Position numbers and translations under genes: made by a program. A stretch of 64,000 nucleotides of DNA from an uncultured Rickettsiales bacterium. Lineage in GTDB: Bacteria; Pseudomonadota; Alphaproteobacteria; Micavibrionales; GCA-2720935. The notes beneath the pieces are model-generated. The model was given only the letters and a program-made list of their open reading frames with translations. It was not told the DNA's origin and searched no databases. How positions within the stretch are numbered: position 1 is the first letter of the stretch; every line of letters begins with the position of its first letter. The DNA is taken from contig CATLOR010000003.1 in NCBI GenBank assembly GCA_950054255.1, positions 1-64,000 of the forward strand, in the 5' to 3' direction. Of this stretch, positions 20,343 to 29,102 are shown piece by piece.

Positions 20343-21500
20343 ATGGCAAATCATACAGCCAAGAAGTCTTTTAACGCGCACAATTTAAGCTTTCTAAACC
20401 AACCAGAAATGGCTGAGCGTATTTTAAAAATGCAAAAAGCTTTAAGAAAAAGCCTAACTGCTGAAGAAAAAAAATCAGATATCCCTGTTATTGATCTTAG
20501 CCTTTATGAAACAGACCCTGAAGCTTGGTCTGCTTGCTTTATTTTCAATCTTTCAAAATATGGTTTTGCTATCTTTAAAAATCATGGCATTAACGAACAA
20601 GAAATCGAATCTGTGTATGACGCCGTCAAAAAACTATTCGCGCAGCCAAAAGAAATTCTTGATCAATACAATGTGGATGCAACATCACAACGTGGTTACT
20701 CTGTCTTTGGTCGTGAACGCCACTACAAATCAAATAATACAAACCCTGATATGAAAGAGTTCTTTCAATTTGGCCCAGATAACTTAACGAAAAAAGAACT
20801 CGAGGAAAACCAACTTCCATCGAATGTATGGCCAAAAGAAGTCCCTGAATTTAAAACACGTTTACAAAAACTGGATCAACAAGTTCAAAACATCCAAGAC
20901 ATTGTATTAACAGCTATCGGAATAGTATTAGAGTCTGACAAAGAGAACTACGCCGACGATTACTTTAAATATGCAGACACTATTTGGCGAACCATCCATT
21001 ACCCCGCATTGGAAGGTGTTGAAGACACTGGTGGTGAGCGTTCGGCTTCACACACAGATGGTGGTTTCGCAACACTCCTCCTTTCATCTAATCAAAAAGG
21101 ACTCGTCGTTCAGCCAGATAAAAATGATCCCTCCACTTGGCTGCGCCCAGAAACAGGGTCAAAATATATTATCATGAATGTTGGTCGTATTTTAGACCGT
21201 ATGACGAAAGGCTATTTGCCAGCGACATGGCATATGGTTGAAAAACCAGAAGATCCAACTATAGCCCGTGTTTCAATTCCGCGCTTTATTTGGCCTAATG
21301 ACCGTTTCGAGATCAAAGAATATGACTGTCCACCGCCGCTTTTACAAAATGCAGGGAGACAAACATTAACAGATGAATTGATTAAAAAACACCCTGTTGG
21401 ACAAACCATTCATGAATTTAGAAAAGGCACCCTGAGCCTTATGAAGGACGCCAAGAAACACACGCCAACAAGCTCTCGCAAAGCGCATAAACCTAAATAA
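20343..21500 (+). CDS. Isopenicillin-N-synthase-like Fe(II)/2-oxoglutarate oxygenase, copy 2
   Basis: This is a second IPNS-like oxygenase, clearly divergent from copy 1. I start it at the ATG at 20343 because GAGGAG lies 7 bases before it. An upstream in-frame TTG at 20313 has no such site. The 385-residue protein has iron ligands His237 and Asp239 (HTD) and His297 (TWHMV) and the Arg309/Ser311 pair (RVS), so it should be active. Insertions around residues 225-280 (LEGVEDTGGERSAS; NDPSTWLRPETG) set it apart from copy 1. The pair may act in sequence on related substrates; this is inference. Confidence 0.88.
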   Translation: MANHTAKKSFNAHNLSFLNQPEMAERILKMQKALRKSLTAEEKKSDIPVIDLSLYETDPEAWSACFIFNLSKYGFAIFKNHGINEQEIESVYDAVKKLFAQPKEILDQYNVDATSQRGYSVFGRERHYKSNNTNPDMKEFFQFGPDNLTKKELEENQLPSNVWPKEVPEFKTRLQKLDQQVQNIQDIVLTAIGIVLESDKENYADDYFKYADTIWRTIHYPALEGVEDTGGERSASHTDGGFATLLLSSNQKGLVVQPDKNDPSTWLRPETGSKYIIMNVGRILDRMTKGYLPATWHMVEKPEDPTIARVSIPRFIWPNDRFEIKEYDCPPPLLQNAGRQTLTDELIKKHPVGQTIHEFRKGTLSLMKDAKKHTPTSSRKAHKPK

Positions 21501-21508
21501 CCTTTACA

Positions 21509-22102
21509 TTAAGATCTTACAAAGTGCGCCTTCTCTTTTGAAGGCGTACTTTTTTTTACGATAGGGTCTTGATTGAAAAAGAGTGCGCTCATTTTTTGTA
21601 AATAATGCGCTGGTAATGCATAACGTAAAGGGCGCACGACAATCTCATGGCTCTTATTAGAAAAAATAGCAACGAGTTGGTATCCGCCTTTATCGAAACA
21701 TCTACGAGCCGATGAAAAGCTCGCTTCTTTTTTCCATCCTTGTTGTAAATATCTAAAAGCGCCATAAAAATCACTCTCAACTGGCAAAAGGTTTAAATAG
21801 CGTTCTGTGCTCGTTTGTCTGGAAGGATGTTGAGTTGAAGGATTCAATTCTTCATATAGAACCACATGATCATGCCCTTGCTCCAACATTCGATCAACAA
21901 CTGATTGTATCATTTCCATACCCTCTTGATATAAGACAGTACCACATTGCAAAAATCCTCTATGGCCATTTTTAGGCATACAAATCATATGCCCTTCGCA
22001 TAAGGGGTCAATAGCAGACATCGTCAGCCAAAAATTATTCTCTGCAAAAAAGTAAGAATCAGTCATCAACACTAATTCTATGAGATTCAGACGATTTATC
22101 AA
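21509..22102 (-). CDS. HIT-like fold protein, degenerate (uncertain)
   Basis: The first half (FFAENNFWLTMSAIDPLCEGHMICMPKNGHRG) resembles the start of HIT and GalT-type nucleotide hydrolases, in which a GHxxxxPKxH segment is typical. The catalytic HxHxH triad is not visible, so activity is doubtful. The 197-residue reading begins at a TTG only two bases after the stop of the upstream gene. An ATG at 22066 (185 residues) is an alternative, and neither has a clear ribosome binding site. The last 15 or so codons overlap the terminator of the oxygenase operon. Confidence 0.6.
   Translation of the reverse strand: MINRLNLIELVLMTDSYFFAENNFWLTMSAIDPLCEGHMICMPKNGHRGFLQCGTVLYQEGMEMIQSVVDRMLEQGHDHVVLYEELNPSTQHPSRQTSTERYLNLLPVESDFYGAFRYLQQGWKKEASFSSARRCFDKGGYQLVAIFSNKSHEIVVRPLRYALPAHYLQKMSALFFNQDPIVKKSTPSKEKAHFVRS
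21523..21557 (+). terminator. Intrinsic terminator of the oxygenase operon
   Basis: AGTGCGCCTTC (21523-21533) pairs with GAAGGCGTACT (21540-21550), an 11-bp stem with one G-T wobble and a 6-base loop, followed by seven T residues. It lies inside the last codons of the convergent gene that ends at 21509. Confidence 0.85.
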
Positions 22103-22104
22103 AA

Positions 22105-22308
22105 TTATTTAGATTTTCTATTTTGCTGTTGTTTAGCAATCAGAAAGTTTTGCTGCACTTCTCTAAGGAGCAAAATAGGAGGGCGTTCCTTTTTTAAAGA
22201 ATGAGGCTCTTTAGGGAGATCTGCTTTTGATAAAACCTTAACGCCCAGCTCTTGTGCTAAAGCGCCGACAGGGTCATTTTTAGGTTTTTTATCAGAATCA
22301 TCACTCAT
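22105..22308 (-). CDS. Small unrecognised charged protein (67 residues)
   Basis: This is a short lysine-rich protein without cysteines or membrane segments. It begins MSDDSDKKPKNDPVGALAQE and ends with a basic tail, NRKSK. A longer frame reaches 22398, but that would run through the space before divergent hemC, so I prefer the ATG at 22308. It is followed within two bases by the HIT-like gene, so the two are probably co-translated. I do not know its role. Confidence 0.55.
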   Translation of the reverse strand: MSDDSDKKPKNDPVGALAQELGVKVLSKADLPKEPHSLKKERPPILLLREVQQNFLIAKQQQNRKSK

Positions 22309-22411
22309 AGAATGAGTATGCCATAGAAAGTGTAAAATTTTCACTATAATTCCATGAATTTTTTCTGTATAAAAAAGCCACAGATATAACAGACTCAAAA
22401 AAAAGTGACCT

Positions 22412-23950
22412 ATGACGAAAACACTTAAAATAGGAACAAGAACTTCAGGCCTTGCAATGGCTCAAACGACAGAAATTGCACGACGCTTAAAGGAAGTTGA
22501 TCCAGAACTTACCATTGAAATCATCGGCGTTAAAAATGTAACGGGTGATTTGAATAAGAAAACCCCCCTACATGAACTTGGGACCATTGGCGTTTTCACA
22601 AAAGAAATCGATGAAATGGTTTTAAGTGGTGCGGTTGATATCGCTGTTCATTCTTTAAAAGATATTGGGACAAAACGACCAGGGACTCTGCAAACAATTG
22701 CGGTTCCTGAACGCGCTCAACCACATGATTGTATTCTGTTTAATGATAAGATCATTGAAAAAATTAAAAATAATGACCCCATTATCATTGGTGCTTCATC
22801 ACCAAGACGCATGGCTTTAGTCCCTCCCTTTTTAGAAAATGCTTTACCCCAACTTGGAACACAGAAACCTCAAATAACCGTCGTACCATTAAGAGGGAAT
22901 GTCCCAAGCCGTATACAAAAACTAAAAGGCCTTAAAGAATGCGACGTGCAATTAGATGGTATTTGCTTGGCTTTTGCGGGTATATCACGCCTTTATAAAG
23001 ACACTCAATCACATGACCTTATGGCCGAGCTTTTAGACGGCTTAAAATGGATGATTTTACCCTTAAGTGAATGCCCTGGCGCACCAGGCCAAGGGGCTTT
23101 AGCCGTTGAAGCCTTAGGTGAGCGCCAAGATCTAGTAGAACTTCTCCTAAAGATTAATGACCGCCAAGCACAAAGAGATATTACTTTAGAGCGCAATATC
23201 CTTATTCAACATGGCGGTGGTTGCCATCAAGCATTTGGTGTCACAGCTCAAAAATTTGGCTTTGGATCTGAACGCCTCCTCATCGTAAAAGGCTTTGATA
23301 AGGAAGGCACAGACATCTCAGAAACACGTTGGTTAACACACCATGATCGCTTAGATATTAAAAATCTTTGGAACGGCAAAGACTGGCGTAACTCTATTTT
23401 TGATACAGAGCTCTTAGAACATCCAGAAATTAATGCAGAAGCCGTTTTTGTGTCACATGCACGCGCACTTCATGAAAGCATTGGAAAACTTACAGAAACA
23501 AAACATATCTGGACAGCGGGTGTTCAAAGCTGGTTTAAACTCGCTCAAAAAGGTTTATGGGTCGAAGGATGCGCAGATGGTTTAGGGTATGATCTATTGA
23601 TTAGAACGCTACTCACTGATCCTGTATTACAGCTACCCTCTTGCCCTGCTTGGAACATATTGACACATTCAGATGCCTCTGAAAGCTGGGATGAACTTAA
23701 AGGGAAAGTTATCCCAACATATCGCCTTGAAAAAACGGTCGAAGACGAAGCCATTACATCCTTAAAAAATGCAGATCATATTTTTTGGTCTTCTTTTTCA
23801 CAATATAAGGCCTTAAGTGAATACGCGCAGCCAAATGCCATTCATATCTGTGGCCCAGGAAAAACAGCAGACCTTCTTAAAGCAGAAGGCGTGGAAAACT
23901 TAATTATCGCGCCTAATATCGAAGAAATCAAAAAAAGAATAGCAGGCTAA
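22412..23950 (+). CDS. hemC: Fused hydroxymethylbilane synthase / uroporphyrinogen-III synthase
   Basis: This gene supplies two consecutive haem steps. Residues 1 to about 310 are HemC, which joins four porphobilinogens into hydroxymethylbilane: VHSLKD at 79-84, ASSPRRMA, VVPLRGNVPSR, and the dipyrromethane-cofactor Cys271 in GGGCHQAFG. Residues about 340-512 look like a short HemD, which closes the ring to uroporphyrinogen III: AEAVFVSHARALHE, FWSSFSQYKALSEY and HICGPGKTADLLKAEG. That part is shorter than the usual 240-260 residues. HemC alone is about 310 residues, so 512 implies fusion. It is 7 bases before hemE, which uses the product. Confidence 0.9.
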   Translation: MTKTLKIGTRTSGLAMAQTTEIARRLKEVDPELTIEIIGVKNVTGDLNKKTPLHELGTIGVFTKEIDEMVLSGAVDIAVHSLKDIGTKRPGTLQTIAVPERAQPHDCILFNDKIIEKIKNNDPIIIGASSPRRMALVPPFLENALPQLGTQKPQITVVPLRGNVPSRIQKLKGLKECDVQLDGICLAFAGISRLYKDTQSHDLMAELLDGLKWMILPLSECPGAPGQGALAVEALGERQDLVELLLKINDRQAQRDITLERNILIQHGGGCHQAFGVTAQKFGFGSERLLIVKGFDKEGTDISETRWLTHHDRLDIKNLWNGKDWRNSIFDTELLEHPEINAEAVFVSHARALHESIGKLTETKHIWTAGVQSWFKLAQKGLWVEGCADGLGYDLLIRTLLTDPVLQLPSCPAWNILTHSDASESWDELKGKVIPTYRLEKTVEDEAITSLKNADHIFWSSFSQYKALSEYAQPNAIHICGPGKTADLLKAEGVENLIIAPNIEEIKKRIAG

Positions 23951-23957
23951 AAACGCG

Positions 23958-24992
23958 ATGAATCTTTTCCAAAAAGCACTCGCTCGTAAAAATGAAGGCA
24001 CTCCTCCTATTTGGCTTATGCGCCAAGCTGGCCGCTATCACTCTCATTATCAAGAACGTCGTAAAAAATATGGTTTTTTAGAGTTGTGCAAAAATAGTGA
24101 TCTCGCCTGTGAAGTTACGATGGGACCTATCGAAGATTTTGATTTTGACGCCGCGATCCTATTTTCAGATATCTTATTCCCAATTGAAGAAATGGGCTTA
24201 ACTCTAGACTTTGATCCTGGCCCTCGTTTTAATCGCTATTTAAGAACTTACGATGATTTAACCCATTATGAGAGTAATGTTAATCGCATAGAAAACCTCT
24301 CTTATCAAGCCGACGCTTTGCGTAAAATACGTATCGCCCTCCCCGATGAAAAAGGCCTTATTGGCTTTGTTGGCGGTCTTATTACACTTTATATTTTTGC
24401 CGTTGAAGGCTCTCATAAAAAAGATTTGTCATCTGCTCTTACAGGGATTGAAGATGGTCGCTTTGACGGCTTTATGGAGCGCATGCTCCCAATGCTAGTT
24501 GAAAATATGGTTTTACAAGCTGAAGCTGGGCCTGATTGTATCGCTATTTTAGACAGTGCTTCAGGTATGCTTGCAGAAGATGTCTTTACCACGAAGTATC
24601 GCCCCTACATTGATGAACTTATTAAACAGTTTAAACAAAGATGCCCTAATATGCCCCTTTTATATTACGGCAAGAATCTATCTTTTAAGACATGGGAGAG
24701 CCTTAAAACACTAGATGCTGAGGCTTTTGGTATTGACCATTCTCACTCCATGGAAACACTTCTTCCTCATCTCTATGAGAATTTTGCCCTACAAGGAAAT
24801 CTCCCCCCTGAAACAATGTCCTTACCTGAAGATCAAGCTATTGAAAAAATTACTGATTTTATCGATAGAATGGACACTCTTACCAATGAACAACGCCAAG
24901 GCTGGATATGTGGGCTTGGTCATGGTATCTTACCAACAGCGAAAGAAGAAAATGTTAGACACTTCATTCGCATGGTAAGAGAAAGATTATGA
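23958..24992 (+). CDS. hemE: Uroporphyrinogen decarboxylase
   Basis: HemE removes four acetate carboxyls from uroporphyrinogen III to give coproporphyrinogen III, the step after HemC-HemD. The 344-residue length is standard. The substrate-binding RQAGRY motif is near residue 24, followed by LFSDILFPIEEMGL (about 75-88), LIGFVGG, and the C-terminal GLGHGILPTAKEENV. It follows the hemC fusion by 7 bases and overlaps the next gene by four bases, so the haem genes form one operon. Confidence 0.97.
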   Translation: MNLFQKALARKNEGTPPIWLMRQAGRYHSHYQERRKKYGFLELCKNSDLACEVTMGPIEDFDFDAAILFSDILFPIEEMGLTLDFDPGPRFNRYLRTYDDLTHYESNVNRIENLSYQADALRKIRIALPDEKGLIGFVGGLITLYIFAVEGSHKKDLSSALTGIEDGRFDGFMERMLPMLVENMVLQAEAGPDCIAILDSASGMLAEDVFTTKYRPYIDELIKQFKQRCPNMPLLYYGKNLSFKTWESLKTLDAEAFGIDHSHSMETLLPHLYENFALQGNLPPETMSLPEDQAIEKITDFIDRMDTLTNEQRQGWICGLGHGILPTAKEENVRHFIRMVRERL

Positions 24993-25627
24993 ATTCAAGC
25001 ACCCCTATTTTATACAGCTTCCGTCGATGCCCATACGCTATGCGCGCCCGTATGGCTTTAAAATATAGTGGGCTGACAATAGAACTCAGAGAAATAGAGC
25101 TCAAAAACAAGCCTCAATCTATGATTAACGCTTCCCCCAAAGGCACAGTTCCTGTTCTTATTCTAGAAGATGGTACCGTCATAGATGAGAGCCTCGATAT
25201 TATGCTTTACGCTTTAAAACAAAATGACCCTGATGGGTGGCTTGATTGTGATATGGTCAAAGCTAACCAGCTTATTTATAACAATGATGATGATTTCAAA
25301 TATCATTTAGATCGATATAAATACCCTGAGCGCTATGATAATTTTGATGATATCGATCATAAAAACACCGCAGAAACAACTTTAGAAATACTAAACAACC
25401 TATTGATTAAAAGTGATTTCTTGCTGTCAAGCGCTCCTTGCGTTGCAGATATAGCGCTTTTTCCTTTTATTCGCCAATTTGCACATGTAGATAAAACTTG
25501 GTTTTATGAGGCTCCCTATAAAGCGCTACAAAGATGGTTAGATCACCATCTAGAAAGTTCTTTATTTAAATCGATCATGATCAAGCATACGCCATGGCAA
25601 GAAGGTGATAAACCTGTTTATCTTTAA
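24989..25627 (+). CDS. Glutathione S-transferase-fold protein
   Basis: This 212-residue protein has a thioredoxin-like N-terminal domain (about residues 5-80) with a glutaredoxin-style CPYA site in YSFRRCPYAMRARMAL, the cis-proline in GTVPVL and the Glu-Ser pair in IDESLDI. A helical C-terminal domain follows. It belongs to the GST superfamily, but the substrate cannot be read from sequence. The start overlaps the hemE stop (ATGA), so it is translated with the haem genes. A role in handling porphyrin or oxidative damage is possible but inferred. Its stop overlaps that of the convergent gene. Confidence 0.85.
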   Translation: MNSSTPILYSFRRCPYAMRARMALKYSGLTIELREIELKNKPQSMINASPKGTVPVLILEDGTVIDESLDIMLYALKQNDPDGWLDCDMVKANQLIYNNDDDFKYHLDRYKYPERYDNFDDIDHKNTAETTLEILNNLLIKSDFLLSSAPCVADIALFPFIRQFAHVDKTWFYEAPYKALQRWLDHHLESSLFKSIMIKHTPWQEGDKPVYL

Positions 25628-26187
25628 TGCTTAAGGTTTAGTGCGCGCTTTACCGCATATAAACGATCATTCGCACTTCTTTTTTCACGCTCGACGATAT
25701 CGGAAAGTGTTTTTTCAGACACACGCACTATCAACGCGTCTAAATAAGATATAATCTCTTTCTTACTCGATCTTTTTCGATCTTGCGCAACAGGCCAGCC
25801 TTTATTCTGAGCATATAAATCATGCCTTTTCACTTCTAAGTAATAATGATCTGATGTCTTTTGAATAACAAGACGCTCCGTCCGACTACAGCGCCCTAAC
25901 CTATCTTTATCGTATAACACATCAACAACTGCCTCAATAAGAAGAGATGTATCCATATCAAAATCAGTGATAAAAGAGATCTGATAGCCAAAAGCGCATC
26001 GATCTTTGGTTTGCTGAGATATAAGATCTAAACGCTCTATAATACTTTCAACAAATGCCTCCAACAAATAAAAGTCTTTTATGGCACGCTCTTCTTTTTT
26101 TTGAATAGTTGATAACTCACGCTCCAACTTTTCATTAAAATAAGATGCAATATGATAGATTTTAGACTGTTGGTTTTTCTTTTTCAT
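25624..26187 (-). CDS. Unrecognised 187-residue protein
   Basis: I do not recognise this family. The protein is basic and largely helical, with a likely coiled coil near the start (FNEKLERELSTIQKKEERAIKDF) and a beta-like middle (RTERLVIQKTSDHYYLEVKRHDLY). I start at the ATG at 26187 in preference to an in-frame TTG at 26211. It has no signal peptide or membrane segment. Its stop codon overlaps the stop of the convergent GST gene by three bases. It lies 67 bases downstream of msrA on the same strand. Confidence 0.65.
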   Translation of the reverse strand: MKKKNQQSKIYHIASYFNEKLERELSTIQKKEERAIKDFYLLEAFVESIIERLDLISQQTKDRCAFGYQISFITDFDMDTSLLIEAVVDVLYDKDRLGRCSRTERLVIQKTSDHYYLEVKRHDLYAQNKGWPVAQDRKRSSKKEIISYLDALIVRVSEKTLSDIVEREKRSANDRLYAVKRALNLKH

Positions 26188-26254
26188 GAGGCGCCTTTGG
26201 TTACACGCCAATAAGTGTGATATAGATATTACGTGATATCAAGTGATTTCACGT

Positions 26255-26881
26255 TTATTTACCCTTCCATTTTTTCAAACGCTCTTTATCAATACCACGA
26301 TCCCAATAATATCTTTGGTGATATTCTTCCGCGCGGTAAAATGTCTGCGCCTCATTCAATTCCGTCACAAGTGGATCATCATATTTACCTGAGTCGTTAA
26401 TTTCTGCAATTTTTTGCACCGCTAATGCCTTTTGCTGATCATCATGATAAAAGATCGCTCCACGATACTGTGGCCCAACATCTGGACCTTGCCTATTTAA
26501 CTGTGTTGGATTGTGTGATTCAAAAAATAAATCGAGCAATTTATCATAGCTAATAAGGGAACTGTCATAAATGACTTCTAACGCCTCTGCATGGCCTGTT
26601 TTTTTACCAGAAACTTCTTTATAACTAGGATTATCAACATAACCGCCCGTATATCCAACTTGCACAGCCAAAATCCCTTCATCCTCTATAAAAAAGCTTT
26701 CTGTACACCAAAAACACCCGCCCGCGAAAGTTGCTATTTTAATATTTTGTCCATCAACTTTTTCTTTTACTTCCTGATATTGCTCAGCGTTCAATGCTGG
26801 CACAATCTGAGCATTAACCACACGGCAAAATCCTGTCATTGCGAATACTCCTATGATAAAAAGTGCTATAATCTGTTTCAT
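26255..26881 (-). CDS. msrA: Exported peptide methionine (S)-S-oxide reductase
   Basis: MsrA repairs the S epimer of oxidised methionine. Catalytic Cys56 lies in FAGGCFWCTES (residues 52-62). The family motifs GYTGG, GHAEALEV and YRGAIFYH follow. The first 24 residues (hydrophobic core, then VVNAQ) look like a Sec signal peptide, so this copy probably works in the periplasm and guards exported proteins. The 208-residue length fits signal peptide plus domain. There is no MsrB domain or neighbour. Confidence 0.94.
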   Translation of the reverse strand: MKQIIALFIIGVFAMTGFCRVVNAQIVPALNAEQYQEVKEKVDGQNIKIATFAGGCFWCTESFFIEDEGILAVQVGYTGGYVDNPSYKEVSGKKTGHAEALEVIYDSSLISYDKLLDLFFESHNPTQLNRQGPDVGPQYRGAIFYHDDQQKALAVQKIAEINDSGKYDDPLVTELNEAQTFYRAEEYHQRYYWDRGIDKERLKKWKGK

Positions 26882-26931
26882 ATAAAATCTCCTCTTTTAA
26901 TATAGTTCGCTTATTCAAAAGACAAAGTTAC

Positions 26932-26955
26932 AAAAAAAAGCCCCTCATAAGAGGG
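26932..26955 (-). terminator. Terminator after the 27041 permease gene
   Basis: On the minus strand CCCTC-TTAT-GAGGG is followed by GC and eight T residues. It lies 85 bases after the permease stop and just before the msrA promoter region. Confidence 0.8.
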
Positions 26956-27040
26956 ACCCAGTTTAGAAGAAGAGAGAAAACTTGTAAGCAAGTAATCTAT
27001 CTTCGATTCTAAACAATAATATTTAAAGAAGCCTTAACGC

Positions 27041-28081
27041 CTACCACCCATTCATAAAATAGCCCAGTACTACAATTTGCGGGATGGTAATCAGTGGAAG
27101 AAAAAAGGCTATTTTCCAACTTCTCGTTCCTTCTTTAATCCCCATAATTTCTGTATAATCTGTGGCAACACCTGCCATTAGAAATGTAAAAGCATTCCCT
27201 GGTGCAAAAGCTCTATTCATCAAGTCTGCCGCAACAGGAGCTAATCCTTCTGAGCAGACCTCAATCACCGTTGCTGCCACAAGCGTTAGCCCAAGCCCTG
27301 CAAGCGTTGGCGCAAAAAGCGTTTGAAAAGTATCCACTTCCATAAATGTGCGAACACACGCAATAAGAACAATGCCAACAAACATCCATCTAACAATAAT
27401 CTGACTATCTTTGATCGCATGTTTAAAACTGTCTTTAATGGATTTCTCACCCCAATTCATTTCCTTAAACAGATCAACCCACGATTTCATCTCATGAGGA
27501 TGATCTAGTTGGTTTGGGTTTGGTGCTAATACTTGTTTTTGCACACAATAATCAAATATGACACCTGAAAGAATGGCAATAATGACAGAAGCTACAATGA
27601 ATAACAAAGTCCATTTAACACCAATCAATGCGAATAAAATAATCGTCAAAGAAAGTGAATTCCATGGGCTTGCTATCAAAAAAGCCATGACTTGCCCTAT
27701 TGAAGCACCACGTTCATAGAGTTTCATGCCAACCAACAAAATTCCATGAGAACATAAATCAAAAAAAACGCCTGCTAACGCTGCTTGCACTACTCCCTTT
27801 TTAGTGCCTGGCTTCCCAACAAGTTTTATCGCCATATCTTTGGGGACAAAGTCCAAGATCGTCACAAAAACAACACCTAAGAGAATCCCCCACCAAATTA
27901 ACAGGAAAAACTCTCGAACAGCATGTGTAAAAACTGCTAGTGAGTCATTTATGATAATTTCTTGCAAAAAGAATGCATGAAAAAAAGAAGCTATAACAAC
28001 GATAACCCCGCCCCAAAAAAGGTAATCTATTGAGCGTTTTTTTGTTGCGCCACAACATGATGGCTGCATTTCATGAGGCAT
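27041..28081 (-). CDS. ArsP / SO_0444-type permease, putative metal(loid) efflux
   Basis: This 346-residue integral membrane protein has about eight to ten hydrophobic segments in two repeats, each with the pattern seen in this permease family (DLCSHGILLVGMKLYERGA with FLIASPWNS; then EVCSEGLAPVAADLMNRA and FLMAGVATDYTE). Known relatives export organic arsenicals (ArsP) or copper and zinc (SO_0444). The N-terminus carries a Cys9-Cys10 pair (PSCCGA), which fits metal handling. No metal regulator is adjacent, so the substrate is open. Confidence 0.8.
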   Translation of the reverse strand: MPHEMQPSCCGATKKRSIDYLFWGGVIVVIASFFHAFFLQEIIINDSLAVFTHAVREFFLLIWWGILLGVVFVTILDFVPKDMAIKLVGKPGTKKGVVQAALAGVFFDLCSHGILLVGMKLYERGASIGQVMAFLIASPWNSLSLTIILFALIGVKWTLLFIVASVIIAILSGVIFDYCVQKQVLAPNPNQLDHPHEMKSWVDLFKEMNWGEKSIKDSFKHAIKDSQIIVRWMFVGIVLIACVRTFMEVDTFQTLFAPTLAGLGLTLVAATVIEVCSEGLAPVAADLMNRAFAPGNAFTFLMAGVATDYTEIMGIKEGTRSWKIAFFLPLITIPQIVVLGYFMNGW

Positions 28082-28185
28082 AAATTTTTCTTTCTTTTTC
28101 TTGTGAGGGCGTCACAAATATTTTACTTTATACACATAAATATATAGTGATTCTTTTTATAAAAACAAAGATATGGGAGTGAATT

Positions 28186-29082
28186 ATGATTAACCAGTCT
28201 TGCGACCACATACTGTTGGTGGAGCCTGAGAGCTTCTTCTCCAACCCAGAAACAATGGAAACAAATCCATACCAAGCTCAAAACCCCGAAAATCTAAAAG
28301 AGATTAATCAAAAAGCTATTGCAGAACATCGTGCTTACCGAGATGCGATTATCAATGCCGGGATTGCTGTGACTTGTATGAAAGGCAAGAAAGGCACGCC
28401 CGATGATATCTTTGGCGGTAATTGCTATTCAACACATGCAGATGGAACAGCATATATCTATTCCATGATGGCTGAAAATCGGCGTCAAGAAAAGCGCCCT
28501 TACATGACCGATATCATTACAAGAGGCTATGAAACCATTATTGATTACTCCGCACTTGAGCAAGATAATCGCTTTTTAGAAGGCACAGGTAGTATGGTCA
28601 TGGATCATGTAAACCGTGTTGTATACGCAACCCTTTCTAAAAGAACCAATGAAGATCTTGTGAAACAATGGTGTAAAGAACAAGGCTATGAGCCCGTTAT
28701 CTTTCATTGCACAGACCCCTACGGTAAATCTGTCTATCACACTGATCTCGTCCTTTATATTGGAACAGAGGTTGCTGGCTTTGTTTCTGGATGTGTTGAT
28801 GAAGAATTTAAAAAACCCGTCTTAGATCGTTTATCAAAAACACATGATGTCGTTGAGTTTGATAAAGACCAGCTTCTCAAAATGGTCGGCAACTCACTTG
28901 AAGTGCGTAACTTTGACAATGATCGCTATCTAATTATGTCGGATACCGCTTACAAAGGGATGCGAGATGACCAAAGAACACGCCTGGAACCTTATTTCAA
29001 AGATATTATTCATCCTGATATTTCTACGATAGAGGAATATGGTGGTGGCTCTGCCAGATGTCTAATCTTGGAAATGTTTTAA
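28186..29082 (+). CDS. Guanidino/ureido hydrolase of the DDAH-amidinotransferase superfamily, CtlX-like
   Basis: This 298-residue enzyme has the pentein fold. The ending GGGSARCLILEMF holds the likely nucleophile Cys292, and a conserved histidine is in SVYHTDLVL. The segment DDIFGGNCYSTHADGT corresponds to the substrate loop that reads PNNW in CtlX relatives; here it is GGNC, a noticeable change. CtlX hydrolyses citrulline to ornithine, CO2 and ammonia; other relatives act on arginine or dimethylarginine. It is 20 bases before alanine dehydrogenase on the same strand, which suggests an amino-acid nitrogen role. Confidence 0.78.
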   Translation: MINQSCDHILLVEPESFFSNPETMETNPYQAQNPENLKEINQKAIAEHRAYRDAIINAGIAVTCMKGKKGTPDDIFGGNCYSTHADGTAYIYSMMAENRRQEKRPYMTDIITRGYETIIDYSALEQDNRFLEGTGSMVMDHVNRVVYATLSKRTNEDLVKQWCKEQGYEPVIFHCTDPYGKSVYHTDLVLYIGTEVAGFVSGCVDEEFKKPVLDRLSKTHDVVEFDKDQLLKMVGNSLEVRNFDNDRYLIMSDTAYKGMRDDQRTRLEPYFKDIIHPDISTIEEYGGGSARCLILEMF

Positions 29083-29102
29083 ATTAGAAAGGATAAAGGA
29101 TC

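Noticed and set aside
20313..20343. An earlier TTG start for the second oxygenase
   Set aside because: The ATG at 20343 has GAGGAG at the right distance; the TTG has none and adds ten residues unlike the family.
26231..26254. Inverted repeat ACGTGA-N12-TCACGT just after msrA
   Set aside because: The stem is short, the loop is long and there is no T run, so I do not call a terminator or an operator.
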